A DNA stretch of 64,000 nt from Paraburkholderia domus. Lineage in GTDB: Bacteria; Pseudomonadota; Gammaproteobacteria; Burkholderiales; Burkholderiaceae. The stretch lies in NCBI RefSeq assembly GCF_905220705.1, contig NZ_CAJNAT010000005.1, positions 1 to 64,000 of the forward strand, read 5' to 3'. Below the pieces are notes generated by a model that had not been told where the DNA came from, ran no database searches, and saw only the letters and a program-made list of their open reading frames with translations. The translations under genes and the position numbers were made by a program. Shown one piece after another: positions 45,596-57,883 of this stretch; within the stretch, counting starts at the first letter, position 1; each line of letters begins with the position of its first letter.

Positions 45596-47044
45596 ATGAA
45601 AGTACAGATATTGGTTATTTTTGGCGGCACGGGAGATCTTGCCATGCGCAAGCTTCTACCCGCGTTGTATCAGAACCACCGGGAGGGCGCGCTTCCGGAT
45701 GGCATGCGCATCGTCGGCGTCGGACGGGAGGGGCTGGAGCGGAACAGCTACCTCGATAAGGTACGTGATGCCTTGCGTCAGTTCCTGCCCGCGACCGACT
45801 TCGACGACGCACAGTGGACCACCTTCTCAGCTCGCCTCGAATTCGTTCAACTGGACGCGCGAGTGTCTGCGGACTACGCGCGGCTCGCCGCAATGTTGCG
45901 ATGGCAGGACAGCCGTGGGCACATCTTCTACCTTGCCACACCGTCGGAACTGTTTATTCCGATATGCACCGAACTGAATCGGGCCGAGCTGGTCTCCGCC
46001 ACATCGAAGGTCGTTCTGGAAAAGCCGCTGGGCCATGATTTGCCCTCCGCTCAACGGATCAACCGCGAGGTCGGGGCGATATTTCGCGAGCAGCAGATAT
46101 ACCGGATCGATCACTACCTCGGTAAGGAGACTGTTCAAAACCTGTTTGCGCTGCGCTTTGGCAATGGAATGTTCGAACGCCTCTGGAATCGCGACGGGAT
46201 TCGTGATGTCCAGATTACGATTGCCGAGCAGGTGGGCGTTGAGGGGCGAGGTGCGTTTTACGAGCGCACCGGCGCAATGCGGGACATGGTCCAGAATCAT
46301 CTGTTGCAGTTGCTGTGCATACTTGCAATGGAGCCACCGCTGAGTCTCGAAGCGGATGCCGTACGCGACGAGAAGCTCAAGGTCCTTCGCTCGCTCAAGC
46401 CGCTCAGCGCGGTCGATGTGGCACGGCAGACCGTACGTGGCCAGTACACGGCCGGCGAGATGCATGGCGCGCCGGTTGCCGGCTACCTGGACGAGCCGGA
46501 CATCCGTGCCGATAGCCGGACGGAGACATTCGTCGCGCTGAAAGTGGAGCTGAATAACTGGCGCTGGGCAGGCGTGCCCTTCTACCTGTACACCGGCAAG
46601 CGCCTGCAGAGTCGGGTCGCGGAAATCGTCGTCAATTTCAGGGATGTGCCGCACTCGGTTTTCGGCTCTCCCGGCACGGACAGCCAAGGCAACCGCCTCG
46701 TCATCCGGTTGCAGCCGGACGAGAGCCTGAAACTCTACCTGATGACCAAGGCGCCGGGTGATGAGATGACGGTCAGGCCGGTGAGTTTGAACCTCGAGTT
46801 TTCTTCGGCATTCTCGACGAGACGAAGGGATGCCTACGAGCGGCTCCTGCTCGACGTGATCCGCGGCCGACTCACACTTTTCATGCGCGGCGACGAACTC
46901 GACGCCGCATGGCAATGGGTCGATCCTGTAATCGACGCCTGGCGCGGGCAGGATCCTCCCGAGCCTTATGTCGCGGGAGGCGGGGGTCCCGATGCAGCCC
47001 TCGCGCTGCTCGCGCAAGGCAGCGCCGCGCCATGTGATGCGTAA
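45596..47044 (+). CDS. zwf: Glucose-6-phosphate dehydrogenase
   Basis: A 482-residue NADP-type dehydrogenase. It starts at the ATG at 45596 with GGAG upstream, an in-frame TTG one codon earlier being unlikely. Motifs are the nucleotide fold FGGTGDLAMRKLLPALY, the active-site RIDHYLGKETVQN and the conserved EKPLGHD. Oxidises glucose 6-phosphate to 6-phosphogluconolactone, giving NADPH and feeding Entner-Doudoroff or the oxidative pentose phosphate route. Pgl, Edd and Gnd are not encoded in the window. It lies about 70 bp after the aldolase. Confidence 0.95.
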   Translation: MKVQILVIFGGTGDLAMRKLLPALYQNHREGALPDGMRIVGVGREGLERNSYLDKVRDALRQFLPATDFDDAQWTTFSARLEFVQLDARVSADYARLAAMLRWQDSRGHIFYLATPSELFIPICTELNRAELVSATSKVVLEKPLGHDLPSAQRINREVGAIFREQQIYRIDHYLGKETVQNLFALRFGNGMFERLWNRDGIRDVQITIAEQVGVEGRGAFYERTGAMRDMVQNHLLQLLCILAMEPPLSLEADAVRDEKLKVLRSLKPLSAVDVARQTVRGQYTAGEMHGAPVAGYLDEPDIRADSRTETFVALKVELNNWRWAGVPFYLYTGKRLQSRVAEIVVNFRDVPHSVFGSPGTDSQGNRLVIRLQPDESLKLYLMTKAPGDEMTVRPVSLNLEFSSAFSTRRRDAYERLLLDVIRGRLTLFMRGDELDAAWQWVDPVIDAWRGQDPPEPYVAGGGGPDAALALLAQGSAAPCDA

Positions 47045-47137
47045 GCGTCCACCATTGCTGTATGCATGTCGACGGAGTCTCTCCCAACCCGTTGATTCCA
47101 ATCGATCGCCAGATAGTTCCCGCCAAGCAGACCGAAC

Positions 47138-49765
<2,628 letters not shown>

Positions 49766-49938
49766 TGGAAACGCTCCGCTGATCACGGTGGATAGCTGCT
49801 CGTTTTCCGTCTGCGCTCGCCAGCGTTATGGCATCTATGCAGCAGAGAAGATGCGACGAAAATAATTAATCCGCGTTCCGTCCGTTTGAGGCTGTCCGGG
49901 ACACGGTCATCTGTAGTGTCGTGACCGGAGAGTAAGTC

Positions 49939-51531
49939 ATGAATTTTAATAAAATGACCCTGCGCGGCAAGCTCACGGTGGCGTTCGGATTGCTTGTCTT
50001 GCTGGTGCTGCTGGTGTCCGGACTGGCCTTGCAGTCGCTGAGCAATACGAACGAACACTTCAAGACGTACGTGGACGGCATCGCTGCGCGCGCGGCGCTC
50101 GCTGAGCAGGTTCGCACGGCGGTGGACCGGCGCGCGATTGCCGAGCACGAGCTTGTGCTTGTCACGAAGCCAGAAGACTTCGAGCTGGAGAAGGCCGCGC
50201 TGACGCAGGCCCATGCGGACGTGCAGGCGCGCCTGCGAGAGTTGAAGAGGCAGAGCGCAGCCGACACAAGCCCAAAGTCCCGGGCACTCACCGCCGAAAT
50301 CGATCGGGTCGAAGTCCAGTACGGGCCGGTGGCAGAGGACATCTACAACGCCGCGCTGGAAAGCCGGCACGCTGCGGCTATCGCCATCATGAACGACCAA
50401 GGCCGCCCGCTGCTTGCGGCTCTGATCAAGGCGACCAATGCGTACCATGACTACACGGAAGCTCAGTCGCGGCAGTTGATGAGCGAGTCCGCAGAACGCT
50501 ACACCAGGCAGATCGTGCTCCTGATCGGGATCTGCGTGGCCGCGCTAGCTGCAGCGGTGGTTGCGGCGGTGCTGATCACACGCAGTCTGACCCGTGCTCT
50601 TGGTACGGAACCCGCTGGGCTGGGCGAGGCGACGCAGCGCGTCGCGGGTGGGGACCTGAGTCCAGTGCCGGGCGCACGCGATGCGCCACGAGGTAGTGTG
50701 CTTGCTTCGATGGGCGAGATGCAGGTAAGCCTTGTGCGTCTGATTGGTCAGGTTCGTACCTCGGCGGACAGCATCGCCACCGCATCCAGTCAGATCGCAA
50801 CCGGCAACGTCGAGCTGTCGTCACGCACCGAGCAGCAGGCAGCATCACTGCAGGAGACAGCATCGAGCATGGACGAACTGACCTCGGCCGTCAGAACGAA
50901 CGCCGACAACGCGCGCCAGGCAAACCAGCTTGCGGTGAACGCGTCCGACATCGCGACACATGGCGGCGAAATCGTGCTGGAAGTCGTCACGACCATGCAG
51001 GCTATCGCTGAGAGTTCGGGCAAGGTGGTCGATATCATCAGCGTGATCGAAGGCATCGCGTTCCAGACCAACATCCTCGCGCTGAATGCCGCGGTAGAAG
51101 CGGCGCGCGCTGGAGAGCAGGGACGTGGCTTTGCGGTAGTCGCAAGTGAAGTGCGCGCGCTCGCTCAGCGGAGCGCGACAGCCGCGAAGGAAATAAAGCA
51201 ACTGATCGGCGATTCGGTGCAGAAAGTGCAAACCGGCTCGGCGCTCGTCGAACGCGCCGGCGCGACGATGGATCAAATCGTTTCGGCGGTCGCGCGCGTG
51301 ACCGACATCATGGGTGAAATCAGCGCCGCGACCGACGAGCAGTCCAGGGGGATCGAGCAGGTGAATCGCGCGGTAGGCCAAATGGACTCGATCACACAGC
51401 AGAACGCCGCCTTGGTTGAGGAAGCGGCCGCGGCGTCGAGATTGCTCGAGGACCAGGGCCGCCAGTTGATCGCCGCGGTGACCATCTTCCGCCTTGACGG
51501 TGCTCTTCACGGTCAGCCGATGCAGATTTGA
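49939..51531 (+). CDS. Methyl-accepting chemotaxis protein (Tsr-like)
   Basis: A 530-residue transmembrane receptor: helix at about 12-34 ([19 protein letters not shown]), a roughly 150-residue periplasmic ligand domain, a second helix at about 192-214 ([21 protein letters not shown]), HAMP, and the MA signalling domain with the tip [37 protein letters not shown]. No CheR-tethering pentapeptide is evident (ends GQPMQI), unlike the other receptor here. GGAGAG precedes the ATG. It lies about 170 bp after the fusion gene and is not obviously part of the sugar locus. Confidence 0.94.
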   Translation: MNFNKMTLRGKLTVAFGLLVLLVLLVSGLALQSLSNTNEHFKTYVDGIAARAALAEQVRTAVDRRAIAEHELVLVTKPEDFELEKAALTQAHADVQARLRELKRQSAADTSPKSRALTAEIDRVEVQYGPVAEDIYNAALESRHAAAIAIMNDQGRPLLAALIKATNAYHDYTEAQSRQLMSESAERYTRQIVLLIGICVAALAAAVVAAVLITRSLTRALGTEPAGLGEATQRVAGGDLSPVPGARDAPRGSVLASMGEMQVSLVRLIGQVRTSADSIATASSQIATGNVELSSRTEQQAASLQETASSMDELTSAVRTNADNARQANQLAVNASDIATHGGEIVLEVVTTMQAIAESSGKVVDIISVIEGIAFQTNILALNAAVEAARAGEQGRGFAVVASEVRALAQRSATAAKEIKQLIGDSVQKVQTGSALVERAGATMDQIVSAVARVTDIMGEISAATDEQSRGIEQVNRAVGQMDSITQQNAALVEEAAAASRLLEDQGRQLIAAVTIFRLDGALHGQPMQI

Positions 51532-51686
51532 GCGGCCCCGCCACCCAAGGCTCCGGTCGTAAGGACACAAGAGCCCCAAACCTCTGCCGCGAGGGCGGCC
51601 ACACCGGCGCCGGCAACTGCTCACTCGCGGACAGAAGGCTGGGAAACGTTCTGACTGGCAAATGCGGTCGCCGTTCGCTTCCTCCC

Positions 51687-52196
51687 TCAGGCCGCTTGCG
51701 CCGCCGGCGCACACTCGCGCGAGTCGCGCAATGCAGCGATCGTTTCCACTGTCTGGATGCAGGCGCGGGCGACCTCGGTGCCTTTCACTTCGAAGTGTGC
51801 GAGGAAGAAATTCGTGTGCTCCCCCGAGCTGTGGAAGTGATGCGGTGTCAACACGGCGGACAGGACCGGTGTTCCGGTTTCCAGTTGCACCTGCATCAGT
51901 CCGGAGATGACTGCCTGACCTACGAATTCGTGGCGATAGATCCCGCCATCAACGACCAGCCCGGCGCAGACCACCGCCGCGTACTTGCCGCTCTTCGCAA
52001 GAATTTTAGCGTGCAGCGGGATTTCGAATGCTCCGGCAACTTCGAAGAAATCGCAGTCCGATTCGCCATAACCAGCCTGAGCGAGTTCCGCGACAAAAGA
52101 GGTTCGACAACAATCGACGACGTCTTTATGCCAGCAGGCCTGGACGAAGGCGATGCGCTGGGCGCGCGATGAAGATGGTGTGTGAGTAGTTGCCAC
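51687..52196 (-). CDS. ribH: 6,7-dimethyl-8-ribityllumazine synthase (RibH2 type)
   Basis: A 169-residue lumazine synthase, the penultimate enzyme of riboflavin synthesis. The GTG at 52196 starts VATTHTPSS before the core RIAFVQACWH and gives the family length. A longer frame reaching 52310 reads through the riboswitch and is rejected. Motifs are DFFEVAGAFEIPLHAK, VVCAGLVVDGGIYRHEF and the TPHHFH segment typical of the decameric RibH2 group. It stands alone, with an FMN riboswitch 76 bp upstream, so expression is repressed when FMN is plentiful. Confidence 0.92.
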   Translation of the reverse strand: MATTHTPSSSRAQRIAFVQACWHKDVVDCCRTSFVAELAQAGYGESDCDFFEVAGAFEIPLHAKILAKSGKYAAVVCAGLVVDGGIYRHEFVGQAVISGLMQVQLETGTPVLSAVLTPHHFHSSGEHTNFFLAHFEVKGTEVARACIQTVETIAALRDSRECAPAAQAA

Positions 52197-52271
52197 TGGG
52201 CGAGTCCTGTGTGAAAAAGGAAAAGGGCGCGCAGGGGCTAAGCCGCGTGAAGAACGCGAAAAGAAATCCTG

Positions 52272-52416
52272 CTCTCTCATCCGGACTGTTACCGTCGGCC
52301 CTGGAGTCACACCAGGTCTGCTGACCTTGCTGCCAGGAGAGGCGCAGCAAGCGCTCGCGGGCTACGCGTGTACACGCGATTACCGCCGGTGGGGAATTGC
52401 ACCCCGCCCTGAGAAC
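52272..52416 (-). promoter_or_regulatory. FMN riboswitch (RFN element)
   Basis: On the minus strand the region begins TCAGGGCGGGGTGCAATTCC and ends CCGGATGAGAGAG, the conserved ends of the RFN aptamer. Between them lie CCACCGGCGGTA, AGCCCGCGAGCG, the GGTCAGCAGACC hairpin region, TGACTCCAGG and GCCGACGGTAACAGTCC, all in RFN order. About 76 bp separate it from the ribH start, with a T-rich tract (TTTTCCTTTTTC) that could belong to the switching terminator or the site that hides the ribosome site. Confidence 0.97.
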
Positions 52417-52480
52417 ATTCGCGGCATTTACTGCCGCGTGTGAGAATCTAACATAGCGTGCTCTGCCGGTGAATGGCCGT

Positions 52481-53623
52481 TTATGGAGTAAGCGCACTTC
52501 CTTCCGCCGTCGTGGCGGTGCCGCTCCAGTTCGGGTAATCGCCGTATCCGCGTTCGGTGCCGCCGAACAGCGTACTTCCGTCGAAGCTGGCAAGCGGCAG
52601 ACCCTCGGCCAGGCGGCGAGGAAAGTCGGGGTTCGCGACGAACGCGCGGCCGAAGGCGACCAGGTCCGCATAGCCGTGCGACAGAACCCACTCGGCGCGG
52701 GGCGAGTCGTACTTACCGGCAACAATGACGGGGTGCGTAAAACGTTCGCGGATGGCCCTGCGGAATGTTTCGGTAAACTGAGGGGCATCGTCCCAGTCGG
52801 CCTCGACGAGATGCAGATAGGCAATGCCGCGCGCCTGCAGAAACTCGGCTGCTTCGAGAATCGTCGGCAGGATGTCGGGGCAGTCCATGCCGCGTGCGGT
52901 CAGGAACGGCGCGAGACGGATGGCGGTGTGCTCCGCGCCGACTTCCCTGGCCACGGCGTTGACCACATCTTTCAGAAAGCGCAGCCGGTTTTCACGCGAG
53001 CCGCCGTATTCGTCGGTGCGTCTGTTGGAGGTCGTGCGCAGGAACTGGTCTACCAGATAACCATTCGCGCCGTGAATTTCCACGCCGTCGAAGCCCGCGT
53101 CTACCGCGTTGCGCGCCGCGCGGCGGAAGTCGGCCACGACATCCCGAATTTCCTTGACGGACAACGCACGCGGCGTCGGACACGCGACCATAGCGCCTAC
53201 GCCCGTTGCCGGGTCCACTTTCCAGATCTGACCGTCGAAAGGAATGGCGGACGGCGCGACAGGCAGTTCGCCGTCGTGGAAGTCTGGATGCGACATACGC
53301 CCGACGTGCCACAGTTGCAGGAATATCCGGCCGCCGGCGGCGTGAACCGCATCGGTGACGAGACGCCATCCGGCGACCTGCGCGGCGCTATAAATGCCCG
53401 GCGTGAACGAATAGCCTTTGCCCTGTGGAGAAATCTGCGTGGCCTCGGTGACGATCAATGCGGCCGATGCGCGCTGCGCGTAGTAGCGCGCCATGATCGC
53501 ATTGGGCACGTCGCCCGGCTGCGTGCTGCGCGAGCGTGTCATCGGCGCCATGACGATGCGGTGCGGGAGTTGGAACTGTGAAACAACGGTCGGCGTGAAG
53601 AGTGACGAAGCGGTGGATGTCAT
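52481..53623 (-). CDS. Old Yellow Enzyme family ene-reductase (NemA-like)
   Basis: A 380-residue FMN oxidoreductase that reduces activated alkenes or nitro compounds with NAD(P)H. I take the ATG at 53623 (MTSTASSLFTPTVVSQFQLPHRIVMAPMTRSR) with GGAGA upstream, rather than the longer frame from 53683. Motifs are PMTRSR, FLQLWHVGRMSHPD, the FMN/substrate HGANGYLVDQFLRTTSNRRTDEYGGS and AGKYDSPRAE. It lies about 230 bp downstream of the aldehyde dehydrogenase on the same strand. A perfect palindrome lies before it. Confidence 0.93.
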   Translation of the reverse strand: MTSTASSLFTPTVVSQFQLPHRIVMAPMTRSRSTQPGDVPNAIMARYYAQRASAALIVTEATQISPQGKGYSFTPGIYSAAQVAGWRLVTDAVHAAGGRIFLQLWHVGRMSHPDFHDGELPVAPSAIPFDGQIWKVDPATGVGAMVACPTPRALSVKEIRDVVADFRRAARNAVDAGFDGVEIHGANGYLVDQFLRTTSNRRTDEYGGSRENRLRFLKDVVNAVAREVGAEHTAIRLAPFLTARGMDCPDILPTILEAAEFLQARGIAYLHLVEADWDDAPQFTETFRRAIRERFTHPVIVAGKYDSPRAEWVLSHGYADLVAFGRAFVANPDFPRRLAEGLPLASFDGSTLFGGTERGYGDYPNWSGTATTAEGSALTP

Positions 53624-53720
53624 GGTGGAAATCTCCGGCGGCGTGAGGTAAAGAAGAGTCGCGGATTGAAGAAGTGAGCCCATTGTCTACACGCGAGCCA
53701 GTTTTGATAATTGGCCTATC

Positions 53721-53739
53721 TTTTGAAGGATCTTCAAAA
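53721..53739. promoter_or_regulatory. Perfect palindrome before the ene-reductase
   Basis: TTTTGAAG-GAT-CTTCAAAA is a perfect 8-3-8 inverted repeat 98 bp before the ene-reductase start. A second, overlapping GATA-N7-TATC symmetry lies beside it at 53706-53720. NemR/TetR-type repressors often control such genes, but no such regulator is next to it. Because it also follows the aldehyde dehydrogenase stop, it could instead act as a weak terminator, although no T-run follows. Confidence 0.4.
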
Positions 53740-53851
53740 AATATGGGAATATCGTGGAGGGCCCCGCTGATATCCGGCTCTTCGTTGAGGCAGCAAACCC
53801 GGCGGTCTTTCCGCTGCCGGCGCACGCCGGGTCTGCAGCCGTCGGTTTCTG

Positions 53852-55300
53852 TTACGCGTGGCGGAAGACCTGGAGGATCTGCTTGTACTCGAGGAAGTCA
53901 TCGATGCCGGCGAGCCCGCCGAGCCGGCCCTGGCCGCTGTTCTTGAAGCCGCCTTCCTCGAATTCGACCTGCATCCCCGCCCACTCGTTGATGCAAATGT
54001 GGCCGGCATCGAGCTGACGCGCCACGCGGATCGGCCGGTCCGTGTCCCGCGTCCAGATGCAAGCGCTCAGGCCATACTCGCTATCGTTGGCTAGTGCGAT
54101 GGCTTCGTCTTCCGTGTCGAACACCTGAAGCGTCTGAACCGGGCCGAACACTTCGTCGCGCGAGATGGCGAGACCCGACGCGGGCACTTCCAGCAGCGTG
54201 GGGCGGTAAAAGGCGCCCGCCGCGAGTGGCCCTTCGACAATCGGGCCGCCTCGCACGAGGACCGTCGCGCCTTCCGCCAGCGCGGCCGAGACCATCCGGT
54301 CGACCCGCTCGACTGACGCGCGGTCGATGAGCGGACCCATCTGGCTTGATGCATCGGCGGACGCACCCGGCTGCACGGCGACGAGTCGTGCAGCCAGCAG
54401 GTTCTTGAACTGCTCAGCGATTCGGCGCTGAACCAGAATGCGGCTACCCGTCACGCAGAACTGACCTGCGAACACGGTCGACGATGCCGCGATGGTCGGC
54501 ACCGCCTGTGCGAGATCCGCGTCGTCGAAAACCAGATGCGGCGTCTTTCCGCCAAGTTCGAGCCCGACCCGCTTGAAGCGGGCGGCGGCCGCCGTGGCGA
54601 TTGCACGTCCGGTTGAGGTGCTGCCCGTGAAGTTGATGGCCGGGACATCGTGTGAGTCGACGAGGAACTTCGCGCCGTCTGCACCGCTTTCAACGAACAG
54701 ATTGATTGCCCCTCGGGGAATTTCCGGCACGCTCGCCAGTATCTCGGCCGAAAGCCGCGCGGTCTGTGCCGCCTGGGCCGGCAGCTTGACGACTGCGGTG
54801 CAGCCTGCCGCGAGCGCGGGTGCCAGCGCGCGGACCAGCAGGTAGGCCGGCGAATTCCATGGCACGATCAGTCCTGCAACGCCCACGGGCTGGCGGAGTA
54901 CCATCGACTGCGTTCCGGGGCGCGGCTCCGAGACCCGCCCAAATGTATGCAGCGCGAGGCCGGACGCAAACCGCAGCGCGCGCACGATCTGCATGGCTTC
55001 AAAGCCGGCTTCGACCCTGGGCTTGCCGTTTTCGGTCGAGAGGCAGTCGATGATGTCCTGGGAACGTTGCTCGTAGGCATCGGCGAGATGGCTCAGCGCG
55101 GTCGCGCGCTTCATCGGATCGACTTTCCAGTCGGTCTCGAGAAAGGTCCTACGGGCGGCGGCGACGGCACGCTTCGCTTCGTCGAGTCCGCCGTCGAAAT
55201 ACGATGCGAATGCCTGGCCGGTTGCCGGGTCGATGCTTTCCCGGGGTGTGCCGGTTTCCAGCCATTCGCCGTTTATCCAGTGAGTTGCCTGTCGTTCCAC
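53852..55300 (-). CDS. Aldehyde dehydrogenase (NAD(P)-dependent)
   Basis: A 482-residue enzyme of the ALDH superfamily. Visible are the substrate/cofactor core LIVPWNSPAYLLVRALAPALAAG, the NAD-ring motif FTGSTSTGRAI, the catalytic Glu in VGLELGGKTPHLVF, the nucleophile Cys282 in FAGQFCVTGSR, and the late motif EVFGPVQTLQVF. It starts with GTG and an AGGA site upstream. It ends about 230 bp before the ene-reductase. The aldehyde substrate is unknown. Betaine- or vanillin-type dehydrogenases are the nearest look-alikes. Confidence 0.9.
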   Translation of the reverse strand: MERQATHWINGEWLETGTPRESIDPATGQAFASYFDGGLDEAKRAVAAARRTFLETDWKVDPMKRATALSHLADAYEQRSQDIIDCLSTENGKPRVEAGFEAMQIVRALRFASGLALHTFGRVSEPRPGTQSMVLRQPVGVAGLIVPWNSPAYLLVRALAPALAAGCTAVVKLPAQAAQTARLSAEILASVPEIPRGAINLFVESGADGAKFLVDSHDVPAINFTGSTSTGRAIATAAAARFKRVGLELGGKTPHLVFDDADLAQAVPTIAASSTVFAGQFCVTGSRILVQRRIAEQFKNLLAARLVAVQPGASADASSQMGPLIDRASVERVDRMVSAALAEGATVLVRGGPIVEGPLAAGAFYRPTLLEVPASGLAISRDEVFGPVQTLQVFDTEDEAIALANDSEYGLSACIWTRDTDRPIRVARQLDAGHICINEWAGMQVEFEEGGFKNSGQGRLGGLAGIDDFLEYKQILQVFRHA

Positions 55301-56471
55301 GAAAAGTCCTGTTGCTAGGTTGCGAGTCGACTGAGGCTATCTTCGTCCCGGCAGTGCGATAAGCGGGTCATGGGAAAAAACAGTTTTAATCGGCGGTGAG
55401 AAGCGCACCGGTGCGCTTGAGCGGACGAAGCGGAGCACCCAGACCTGATCGTGAGGATCTTTGCCAGCCCAACAATCGCGTCAGTATCCGCGCGCACTAC
55501 TCACGCCGCGCGGCAAAAGCCCCGTCCCCGATAGGTATTGTTCGCAATAACCGCCGCAGCGGTCTCGAAGTCGGTAGGCGCCGAGATATGTGGAGCACCG
55601 TCACTGCAGATGGCGCCACAAACGGGAGTCAGGTGGCAGCGGTTCTGCGCGCCCGCAACACGCGCTTGCCCGCAATGGCATATATCGCGTCGCTGCATAC
55701 GACAGCGCTGTTTTCCACGGAGATATGAAACTCAGGGAGATTATCTACCTTGACGACGTCGACGAGGTCCCGCTGGAAAGGCTTCAACTCTCGTGCCGAG
55801 CGACACAATTGAATGGTGCTATTGAGGATGGCGAATATTTACATTGAGTCGATCCCGGACCGTTGAGGCCGGAAGAGACGGTCGGCAGTCACCTGATCTC
55901 CGCGTAGTAAATGTGGCGAGGTGCTTTGCGGCGATAACACCCGCTATCGCGGCAAAGCTCTCCAAGGTTCTATGGAGCAGGACGCCCTAAGCGCCGTCGG
56001 CGCGATTTTGCAATATGTAGGGGACGGAAGCCCGCTGGTCGGCCATTGCGGATACCAAGCCGGCTGAGTTCTGAGTCAGCAATGCGGCGGATTGCCGACG
56101 GTGGCGGCGTCATGCAGAGGACGTCCGCTTTTAGTACCCGTGAGCTCATACTCTCGATCCCTCGCGGACACTCGTCGGCCGACCACGCGCGTCCGATTCA
56201 CTCGCGCAAGCTGACCCCTTAAACTGACTGCAGGCGCGCTATCTACGGGGGTATTCCTTGCTAGAAATCGAACTGAGCCGTGGTCAAACCGTTACCTCTA
56301 AGCATCGACGATGCGTGTCATAGTAAGCCAAAGCCGCGCTAGCAAATTCAACGGACACCATTAGCGTTTCGTTGGACACCGCCAGCAAAACAAGCAATCC
56401 GCAACAGCATCCTGGACGCTGGGCACTCGCGCCTCTATGAGCTAGCTGCTTATCGCGATTTCGTGTGCTCA
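55301..56471. other. Gene-poor interval at the edge of a degraded island
   Basis: About 1.2 kb with no gene I can support. Short open frames occur, the best being about 40 codons from the ATG at 55726 with GGAG upstream, but none resembles a known family. The sequence is mixed in composition and reads like old, rearranged DNA between conserved chromosome and the helicase island. A stretch near 56205-56225 (AAGCTGACCCCTTAAACTG) is reminiscent of insertion-sequence ends but is not diagnostic. Confidence 0.4.
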
Positions 56472-57515
56472 CTACTTAGCTTGTTTACGTTTGTGTTGCT
56501 TCAAGAATGCATCGGGAACGAAGGTCAAATTTCCGCGTGCTCGAGAACATGCGACATAGAGCTTGTTGCGGGTCTCTGGGTTGAGGGTCGCCAGCGCTCC
56601 AGCCTTCCAGGCATCGAGTGCGGCAGGGTGCAGCACCACACATACGTCCTCGTAATGGTCGAGACCTTTCGAAGCCCCCCAATTCTGCGAGTAGCAACCG
56701 TATTTGTAATGCTCTTGTAGAAAGAGCTTTACGATTTTGGGCGATTGATATAAATCCTGCGCGACCGCATGATCTTCGACCAATCTGACATCAGTGAGCG
56801 CGTCCGAGTGAGACTCGATCCGAATGCCAATCTGCTCAGTAATAAAATCACATACTGACTTGCTGCATCGCCGACTTTTTATCAGCGATGCGAGATCCAA
56901 TTCCATTTTTGCCGCTTTAAAGCGCGCTTTGTACTTCTCATAGTCGGCATGGAGGTTGATGTTCACCGCGCCGTCGCGGCTCGTATCGTATGTATGCTGA
57001 AAAAAATCACCCACGAACATGCACTCAACCTCGCTCCGGCAAAGTGCCATTAGCAGATTGAAATCATGCCCAGCAAAGTCCTGCACCTCGTCGACGAAGA
57101 AGGCATCAAAGTATTTCTCGATTCGCGCTATCACGTCCTTGACCGTGTCGGTTTGCTCCACGTACTTCGCGAGTCGATGATGGTATAGCCAGCGCCCCTT
57201 CGTCATATAGCGGCGGTCATCGTCAAGGCCAAATTTCGGCCCCTTTTCCGAAGACCGCGCGTAGGTCACCCCTTTCGTTCGCTTCTCGCTCAGCAAGAAC
57301 GGTCGATAGCAAAACGAATGCAAAAATGTGAAGTATGTGTAGAGGACAATGTTCGCTGGAAAGTATCCGAACTTTTGGATAATTCGGGTGCGCAGATTGT
57401 CCCTGTTTGCTTCAGTGTAAGTAACAATCAAGACGCGTCGAACCTCGTCCAATCGCTCGACAATCCTGTATGTTTTTCCAGAGCCCGCAACGGCGAATAT
57501 CACTGTTTTATCCAC
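56472..57515 (-). CDS. Compact UvrD/Rep-like helicase
   Basis: A 347-residue superfamily 1 helicase: Walker A AVAGSGKTYR at residues 8-17, motif Ia-like VTYTEANRDNLR, Walker B FFVDEVQDF, GDFFQHTYD, KSRRCSKSV and the C-terminal YVACSRARGNLTFV. It is only half the size of housekeeping UvrD and lacks most of the 1B/2B insertions. The GTG start lies inside the end of the truncated nuclease frame, overlapping it by 16 bp, so the two were one operon. A UvrD-like helicase paired with a class 2 OLD nuclease is the layout of Gabija anti-phage systems. GC content is about 48-50%, well below the flanks. Confidence 0.75.
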   Translation of the reverse strand: MDKTVIFAVAGSGKTYRIVERLDEVRRVLIVTYTEANRDNLRTRIIQKFGYFPANIVLYTYFTFLHSFCYRPFLLSEKRTKGVTYARSSEKGPKFGLDDDRRYMTKGRWLYHHRLAKYVEQTDTVKDVIARIEKYFDAFFVDEVQDFAGHDFNLLMALCRSEVECMFVGDFFQHTYDTSRDGAVNINLHADYEKYKARFKAAKMELDLASLIKSRRCSKSVCDFITEQIGIRIESHSDALTDVRLVEDHAVAQDLYQSPKIVKLFLQEHYKYGCYSQNWGASKGLDHYEDVCVVLHPAALDAWKAGALATLNPETRNKLYVACSRARGNLTFVPDAFLKQHKRKQAK

Positions 57516-57883
57516 GCGACCGCCTCCTGGATATAAACCGGCGCCACCAGCACATCTGCCTTTTTATCCAGGAGCTGGAACGCCGCCTCTGCCTTATTGT
57601 CTAGCATGTACTGCTGAACGGTGAGCTTCTTCCTTCCCGCTGCGAATAGGTCTTCGCATGCGACTTTGTTGTCCTCGCACATGCAAATTTCGAAGATGGA
57701 TCGCTGATCGTCCGGATCGGCAAATATTTTGATCGTGGGATCAATGTAGTCGGCGTAGTTGTCAACGCACGTCTTCTGATACGCCCCGTCGTTGTCACGG
57801 ATCGCCGCCACCCTGATCTTGAGAATCTTGGCGAGATCGAAATAGCGTTTGAAGCTGGTGCCATCAACAGAGATGACGTGCAC
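57500..57883 (-). pseudogene. C-terminal remnant of an OLD-family (GajA-like) nuclease
   Basis: A 127-residue fragment with only the TOPRIM domain of an OLD endonuclease: VHVISVDGTSFKRYFDLAKIL, then AAIRDNDG with the metal-binding DxD, and a C-terminal YIQEAVAWI. Whole enzymes are about 550-600 residues, with an ABC-type ATPase first. In-frame readthrough upstream ends at a stop only nine codons back, at 57908-57910, and a different gene begins there on the other strand. The 5' two-thirds has therefore been lost by recombination at about 57.88 kb. Confidence 0.78.

Noticed and set aside
52126..52824. 232-codon frame on the minus strand between ribH and the ene-reductase
   Set aside because: It runs through the FMN riboswitch and both flanking genes in another frame. 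The riboswitch explains the conservation there.
55726..55848. 40-codon open frame with GGAG upstream
   Set aside because: Too short, no family resemblance and no conserved context. Noted within the gene-poor interval instead.
56205..56225. Possible insertion-sequence end
   Set aside because: Resemblance is slight, and no inverted partner, target duplication or transposase remnant was found.
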